Source of the DNA: Gammaproteobacteria bacterium
GTDB taxonomy: Bacteria > Pseudomonadota > Gammaproteobacteria > SZUA-140
NCBI GenBank assembly: GCA_020847075.1
Contig: JADLCS010000043.1
Coordinates: 1-32,264 of the forward strand
Direction of reading: 5' to 3'
DNA: 32,264 nt
Shown here: piece by piece, positions 27,652 through 32,264 of the stretch
Layout: every line of letters starts with the position of its first letter
Numbering within the stretch: position 1 is the stretch's first letter
Notes under the pieces: generated by a model
The model's database searches: none
What the model saw: only the letters and a program-made list of their open reading frames with translations
What the model was told of the DNA's origin: nothing
Made by a program: the position numbers and the translations under genes

Positions 27652-28849
27652 GATCGTGATGGCGGCCGGGCACAGGCGCCCGCGGGTCCGCGCCGCCACG
27701 GCGCTGTGCGGCGTCTTCTGCGTCGTCCTGCTGGCCGGCTGCAGCGGGGCCAAGCCGCGCGTCGAACCGCCCGAGCTGGAGCCGGTCGCGGGGGACATGA
27801 GCCTGCACGGCCTGTGGTACCGCCAGCCCCAGATCCGCCACGCGCCCGACGAGACGCCCCTGACGCCATTCGTGGAGGGCAGGCGTTTCTTCTATTCGGA
27901 CCGCCCCGACCGCGTGGTCGCGCTCGATGCGCGCAACGGCAGGCGCGTGTGGAGTACCGTGCTGTCGCCGCCGACGGAGGAGGGTCCGGTCCGCCTGTCC
28001 GGCGGCATCGGCGCGGGCGAGGGGCTGCTCTATGTCGGTACCGACGAGGGCGAGATCATCGCGCTGGACCCCGACGACGGCGCCGTACGCTGGCGCACGC
28101 AGCTCAGCGGCGAGGTGCTGGCCATTCCGCTGGCGCGCGACGGCACGCTGGTGGTGCGTACCAACGATGGCCATCTCAGCGCGCTCGACCCCGTCAGCGG
28201 CAATCCGCTCTGGTCCTATTCGAGCACGGTCCCCGCGCTGAGCCTGCGCGGCGCGAGCCGGCCGCTGATCGACCAGGGGCGCGTGTTCGCCGGTTTCGCC
28301 AACGGGAAACTGGCGGCGCTGGCGCTCGACAGCGGCGAGGTGCTGTGGGAGGTCACGGTCGGCGTCCCCGAAGGGAGGTCGGAGCTGGAACGCATGGTCG
28401 ACATCGACGCCGATCCGGTGCTGGTCGACGGCGTGATCTACGCCGCTGCCTATCAGGCGCGGCTGGTCGCGCTGACCTCGGTGGCGGGCAGCGTGCTGTG
28501 GTCGCGCGAGCTCTCCACCGCTCAGGACATGGCGTCCGATGCGGACACGCTGTATCTCGCCCAGGACGACGGGCGGATATTCGCCATCAGCCGCCGCAGC
28601 GGCGCCATCCTGTGGCAGCAGGACCAACTCGCCGGGCGCATGATCACCGCGCCGGTCCTGTATCGCGATACCCTCTACGTCGCCGACCAGCAGGGGTATC
28701 TGCACGGACTGTCCTTGCGGGACGGCCATTTCGTCGCGCGCTTCCACGTCAGCGAGGATGCGATAGCGCTCACGCCCGTGGTGTCCGGCGACGTCATGTA
28801 CCTTCAGACCGTCGGCGGCGCGCTGCACGCCCTGACGATCGACCCCTGA
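27641..28849 (+). CDS. bamB: Outer membrane assembly lipoprotein BamB
   Basis: BamB is an eight-bladed beta-propeller lipoprotein of the BAM complex that inserts outer-membrane beta-barrel proteins. A signal peptide ends in the lipobox VLLAGC. The rest is a PQQ-like propeller with repeated blade motifs such as RVVALDARNGRRVWSTVL, LYVGTDEGEIIALDPDDGAVRWRTQL and HLSALDPVSGNPLWSYS, through to LYVADQQGYLHGLSLRDGHFVARF. The ATG at 27641 overlaps yfgM by 11 bases (402 residues); the ATG at 27659, with GGATGAG upstream, is equally possible. The stop TGA sits at the first bases of a repeat element that fills the gap to der. Confidence 0.94.
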   Translation: MPDEIVMAAGHRRPRVRAATALCGVFCVVLLAGCSGAKPRVEPPELEPVAGDMSLHGLWYRQPQIRHAPDETPLTPFVEGRRFFYSDRPDRVVALDARNGRRVWSTVLSPPTEEGPVRLSGGIGAGEGLLYVGTDEGEIIALDPDDGAVRWRTQLSGEVLAIPLARDGTLVVRTNDGHLSALDPVSGNPLWSYSSTVPALSLRGASRPLIDQGRVFAGFANGKLAALALDSGEVLWEVTVGVPEGRSELERMVDIDADPVLVDGVIYAAAYQARLVALTSVAGSVLWSRELSTAQDMASDADTLYLAQDDGRIFAISRRSGAILWQQDQLAGRMITAPVLYRDTLYVADQQGYLHGLSLRDGHFVARFHVSEDAIALTPVVSGDVMYLQTVGGALHALTIDP

Positions 28850-28993
28850 AATGGGGACAGATTTATTTTCTGGCCAGAAGAGAAATGGGGACAGATTTAA
28901 TTTTTGTCAGAGACCCTGGTTCTTGATGACCGGGCGGTCAAAAATAAAACCTGTCCCCATTTCTCTAAAAAATAAATCTGTCCCCATTTCTCT
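28848..28993 (+). repeat. Composite GGGGACAG repeat: two direct plus two inverted copies filling the bamB-der gap
   Basis: Four copies of a roughly 22-27 base unit with core GAAATGGGGACAG and an A/T-rich tail occur. Two are forward (28848-28869 and 28879-28905) and two inverted (28940-28966 and 28967-28993), around a 34-base centre. Copy 1 is perfectly complementary to copy 4 over 22 bases; copies 2 and 3 differ at a few tail positions. A transcript could fold into a stem of about 50-60 pairs. The element starts at the second base of the bamB stop codon and ends at the base before the der ATG. Similar motifs are dispersed in many proteobacterial genomes; a non-autonomous mobile origin is inferred. 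Confidence 0.88.
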
Positions 28994-30397
28994 ATGAAAC
29001 CCGTCATCGCCCTGGTGGGGCGCCCCAACGTCGGTAAGTCGACCCTGTTCAACCGGCTCACGCGCAGTCGCGCCGCGCTGGTGTCGGACTATCCGGGGCT
29101 GACGCGCGACCGTAATTACGGCACCGGCCGCGTCGGAGACCGACCGTACATCGTCGTCGATACCGGCGGGCTGAGTGAGGCGGCGGACGCCGTCGACCGG
29201 CTCATGGCCGCCCAGGCGCAGAAGGCGGTGGAAGAGGCCGATGCCGTGCTGTTCCTGGTCGATGCGCGCGACGGACTGACGGCGGTCGACGAGAAGATCG
29301 CCGCGCGGCTGCGCGTCTCCGGCAAGCCGCTGGTGCTGGTGATCAACAAGGCCGAAGGCCTCACGCCCGCGCTGACCGAGGGGGAATTCGCGCCCCTCGG
29401 CATCCGGGCGGTGCACTGTGTCTCCTCGGCGCACGGCGACGGCGTCGGGGACCTGATAGAAGAGGTACTCGCGCGATTCGCGCCCGCCCCGCCGGAAGAG
29501 ACGGAGGCCGAAGACGAGCGCGGCATCCAGATCGCCATCGTCGGACGCCCGAACGTCGGCAAGTCCACGCTGCTCAACCGCATGCTGGGCGAGGAGCGCG
29601 TGCTCGCCTTCGATCAGCCAGGCACGACGCGCGACAGCATCTATGTCCCGTTCGAACGCGATGGACAACGCTACACCCTGGTCGATACCGCCGGCGTGCG
29701 GCGCCGCGGCCGCATCCACGAGACCGTCGAGAAGTTCAGCGTCGTCAAGACGCTGCAGGCGATCGCCGAGGCCCACGTGGTGCTGCTGGTGCTGGATGCG
29801 CAACAGGGCGTGGCGGAACAGGACGCCAAGCTGCTCGGTCACATCATCGAGAGCGGCAAGGCCCTCCTCATCGCCGTCAACAAATGGGACGGCATGAGTC
29901 CCGAGGACCGTCTCGCCGTGAAGGCGGCGTTGGAGCGCAGGCTCGCCTTCATCGATTACGCCAGCGTGCATTTCATCTCCGCCCTGCACGGCAGCGGGGT
30001 CGGCAATCTGTTCGAGTCGATCACGGCGGCGTATCATGCCAGTAACAGCAAGCTGTCGACCCCGATGCTGTCCCGGATCCTGGAACGGGCCGTCGAGCGC
30101 CATGCGCCGCCGCTGGTGCGCGGCCGGCGCATCAAGCTGCGCTACGCCCATCAGGGCGGGCACAATCCGCCCCTGATCGTGATCCACGGTACGCAGACGC
30201 AGGCCGTGCCCGACAGCTACCGGCGCTACCTGGAGGGGGTATACCGGGAGGCGCTCGAACTCGAGGGGACGCCGGTGCGTATCGAATTCCGCACCGGCGT
30301 CAATCCCTACCGGGACCGGCCCTCGCCACCGACCCCGCGGCAACAACGCCGCGGGCGGGCGAGGACCCGTCAGACGGGGAAGCGCACACGCCACTGA
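28994..30397 (+). CDS. der: Ribosome biogenesis GTPase Der (EngA)
   Basis: Der is an essential tandem GTPase that matures the 50S subunit. The 467-residue product has two G domains. The first has GRPNVGKST at 9-17, a DTGG G3 motif and a NKAEG G4 motif; the second has GRPNVGKST at 184-192, [15 protein letters not shown] and NKWD. A KH-like domain follows ([52 protein letters not shown]) and an Arg-rich tail. The first G4, NKAEG, replaces the usual NKxD with E. The ATG lies directly after TTTCTCT of the repeat, so no Shine-Dalgarno is present; the start is nevertheless fixed by homology ([12 protein letters not shown]). Confidence 0.97.
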   Translation: MKPVIALVGRPNVGKSTLFNRLTRSRAALVSDYPGLTRDRNYGTGRVGDRPYIVVDTGGLSEAADAVDRLMAAQAQKAVEEADAVLFLVDARDGLTAVDEKIAARLRVSGKPLVLVINKAEGLTPALTEGEFAPLGIRAVHCVSSAHGDGVGDLIEEVLARFAPAPPEETEAEDERGIQIAIVGRPNVGKSTLLNRMLGEERVLAFDQPGTTRDSIYVPFERDGQRYTLVDTAGVRRRGRIHETVEKFSVVKTLQAIAEAHVVLLVLDAQQGVAEQDAKLLGHIIESGKALLIAVNKWDGMSPEDRLAVKAALERRLAFIDYASVHFISALHGSGVGNLFESITAAYHASNSKLSTPMLSRILERAVERHAPPLVRGRRIKLRYAHQGGHNPPLIVIHGTQTQAVPDSYRRYLEGVYREALELEGTPVRIEFRTGVNPYRDRPSPPTPRQQRRGRARTRQTGKRTRH

Positions 30398-30407
30398 GGA
30401 CGCAGCG

Positions 30408-32264
30408 ATGGCCGAGGCAGGAAAGCACGACGCGTATTTCACCGCCGCCATCTCGCGCCACATCTGGAACAGCAAATACCGCCACCGCGAGGCCGACGGT
30501 GACCGCGACGCCGATATCGAGGCGAGCTGGCGCCGCGTCGCGCGCGCCCTGGCCGCGGTCGAGCCCGCCGACCGCGCCGGCTGGGAGCAGCGCTTCTTCG
30601 ACATCCTGAAGGATTTCCGTTTCCTGCCCGGCGGCCGCATCCAGGCCGGCGCCGGCACCGGTCATCGTGTGACCCTGTTCAACTGCTTCGTCATGGGGAC
30701 GATCGAGGACTCCATGGACGGCATCTTCGACGGCCTCAAGGAGGGCGCGATCACGCTGCAACAGGGCGGCGGCGTCGGTTACGATTTCTCCACCCTGCGC
30801 CCGGCCGGCACGCCGGCGCGCCGCGTGGGCAGCGTCGCCTCCGGCCCGGTGTCCTTCATGCGCATCTGGGACAGCATGTGCGCCACGCTGCTCTCCACCG
30901 GCGCGCGCCGCGGGGCGATGATGGCGACGCTGCGCTGCGACCACCCCGACATCGAGGCCTTCATCGAGGCCAAGCGCGACGCCCATGCGCTGCGCCATTT
31001 CAACCTGTCGGTGCTGGTCAGCGACGCCTTCATGGAGGCCCTGCGCGCCGATGCCGACTGGCCGCTGGTGTTCCCCGAGCGCGACCTGGACCAGGCCCCC
31101 GCCGGGGCCGTGGGCGAGACGGTCATGCGCGTCTGGTCGGGCGAGACGCGGCCGGTGAGCTGCCGCGTCATCCGCACGGTGCGCGCGCGCGAGCTGTGGG
31201 ATCGCATCATGCGCGCCACCTACGACTACGCCGAGCCCGGCGTACTGTTCATCGACCGCATCAACCGGCTCAATAATCTGTATTACCGCGAACACATCAG
31301 CGCGACCAATCCCTGCGGCGAAATTCCATTGCCGCCCTACGGCGCCTGCGACCTCGGCTCGATCAACCTGACGCGCTTCGTGCGGCGGCCGTTCGCTGCC
31401 GACGCCGAGTTCGACTTCGACGGTATCGAGCGGGTGACACGGGTCGCCGCGCGGATGCTGGACAACGTCATCGATGCCTCGCGCTTCCCGCTCGAGGCGC
31501 AGGCCGCGCAGGCGCGTGGCTCGCGCCGCGTCGGCCTCGGCGTCACTGGCCTCGCCGACGCGCTGATCCTGCTCGGCATCCCCTACGGCGATCCGGCCGC
31601 GCCCGCCTTCGCGGCGCGCGTGATGAGCGCGATCTGCCACGCCGCCTACCGCGCCTCGATCGAGCTGGCGAGCGAGAAGGGCAGCTTCCCGTTCTTCGAG
31701 CGCGATGCCTTCCTCGCGGCGCCGTTCGTCGCCGCGCTGCCGGAGGACATCCGCGCCGGCATCCGCGCGCACGGCATCCGCAACAGCCACCTGACCGCGA
31801 TCGCGCCGACCGGGACCATCAGCCTGCTCGCCAACAACGTCTCCAGCGGCATCGAGCCGGTGTTCGATTTCGACTACAAGCGCCGCGTGCTGGAGCTCGA
31901 CGGCAGCTACACCGAGTACAGCCTGCGCGACCACGCCTACGCGCTGTGGTCGGAGCGGCATCCGCGCGCAGCGCCGCCGCCGGATACCTTCGTCGACGCC
32001 CGCCGCCTGCCGCCGCGCGCCCACATCGACATGCAGGCCGCGATCCAGCCTTACGTCGACAACGCGATCTCCAAGACCGTGAACATCCCGCAGGACTACG
32101 ACTTTGCCGCCTTCCGCGAGGTCTATCGATACGCCTACGACCGGGGCTTGAAGGGCTGCACCACCTTCCGCCCCAATCCGGTGACCGGCGCGATCCTGAG
32201 TGCGGAAGGGGAGGGCTTCGACAAGGGCTCGCACTGCTGCGACCTGGAGCGGGAGGCGGATTGA
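30408..32264 (+). CDS. nrdJ: Adenosylcobalamin-dependent (class II) ribonucleotide reductase NrdJ
   Basis: Class II RNR reduces ribonucleotides with a B12-derived thiyl radical and works with or without oxygen. The 618-residue product has the redox pair C93 (LFNCFVMG) and C314 (GACDLGSINL). The active-site triad N301-x-C303-x-E305 is in NPCGEIPLPP, followed by SRRVGLGVTGLADAL and APTGTISLLANNVSSGIEPVF, the PTGTIS phosphate loop. The N-terminus lacks an ATP-cone. The protein ends soon after KGCTTFRPNP, with a vicinal C610-C611 pair eight residues from the end and no zinc-ribbon tail. GAGGAC before the ATG overlaps the der stop, so it may be co-transcribed with der. The window ends at its TGA, so a following partner gene cannot be seen. 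Confidence 0.93.
   Translation: MAEAGKHDAYFTAAISRHIWNSKYRHREADGDRDADIEASWRRVARALAAVEPADRAGWEQRFFDILKDFRFLPGGRIQAGAGTGHRVTLFNCFVMGTIEDSMDGIFDGLKEGAITLQQGGGVGYDFSTLRPAGTPARRVGSVASGPVSFMRIWDSMCATLLSTGARRGAMMATLRCDHPDIEAFIEAKRDAHALRHFNLSVLVSDAFMEALRADADWPLVFPERDLDQAPAGAVGETVMRVWSGETRPVSCRVIRTVRARELWDRIMRATYDYAEPGVLFIDRINRLNNLYYREHISATNPCGEIPLPPYGACDLGSINLTRFVRRPFAADAEFDFDGIERVTRVAARMLDNVIDASRFPLEAQAAQARGSRRVGLGVTGLADALILLGIPYGDPAAPAFAARVMSAICHAAYRASIELASEKGSFPFFERDAFLAAPFVAALPEDIRAGIRAHGIRNSHLTAIAPTGTISLLANNVSSGIEPVFDFDYKRRVLELDGSYTEYSLRDHAYALWSERHPRAAPPPDTFVDARRLPPRAHIDMQAAIQPYVDNAISKTVNIPQDYDFAAFREVYRYAYDRGLKGCTTFRPNPVTGAILSAEGEGFDKGSHCCDLEREAD

Overview
The window is a stretch of chromosome from a high-GC gammaproteobacterium, by eye about two thirds G+C. 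Gene order and protein content fit a Chromatiales/Ectothiorhodospira-like or pseudomonad-like lineage. The run suhB | trmJ-cysE-iscR-iscS-iscA-ndk-rlmN-pilW-rodZ-ispG-hisS-yfgM-bamB-der matches the conserved gammaproteobacterial order. FdxA and the rhodanese most resemble Azotobacter/Pseudomonas proteins. I see no phage, transposase, CRISPR, rRNA or tRNA, and no gene-free gap exceeds 300 bases.

Layout. (1) 1-3125: the 3' part of ffh, then the translation-related operon rpsP-rimM-trmD-rplS, closed by a strong GC hairpin. (2) 3247-5486: a small secreted repeat protein, xerD and dsbC. (3) 5502-14907, minus strand: mutS, fdxA, addB and addA. The last two form an AddAB-type helicase-nuclease that could replace RecBCD. 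(4) 15147-17169, minus strand: a RhdA-like rhodanese, a small unknown ORF coupled to suhB, and suhB. (5) 17307-21739, plus strand: trmJ, a REP-like doublet, cysE, an IscR-controlled and strongly reduced isc operon (iscR-iscS-iscA, without iscU, hscBA or fdx), then ndk. (6) 21714-30397: rlmN-pilW-rodZ-ispG-hisS-yfgM-bamB-der, mostly overlapping or tightly spaced. (7) 30408-32264: a B12-dependent class II ribonucleotide reductase ending exactly at the window edge.

Working themes are translation and protein targeting (Ffh, S16, L19, RimM, TrmD, TrmJ, RlmN, HisS, Der, YfgM), envelope assembly (DsbC, BamB, PilW, RodZ), sulfur and Fe-S supply (CysE, IscR/S/A, FdxA, rhodanese, feeding RlmN, IspG and AddB, which all carry visible Fe-S cysteines), and genome maintenance (XerD, MutS, AddAB, Ndk, NrdJ).

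Most of the window is ordinary core genome. The most unusual observations are: ndk has an in-frame amber codon four codons before its catalytic histidine, with the rest of the family-typical protein intact downstream in the same frame; the whole bamB-der gap consists of four copies (two direct, two inverted) of a GGGGACAG-type repeat that leaves der without a Shine-Dalgarno; and the isc operon lacks its scaffold and chaperone genes. I found no convincing new multi-gene system.
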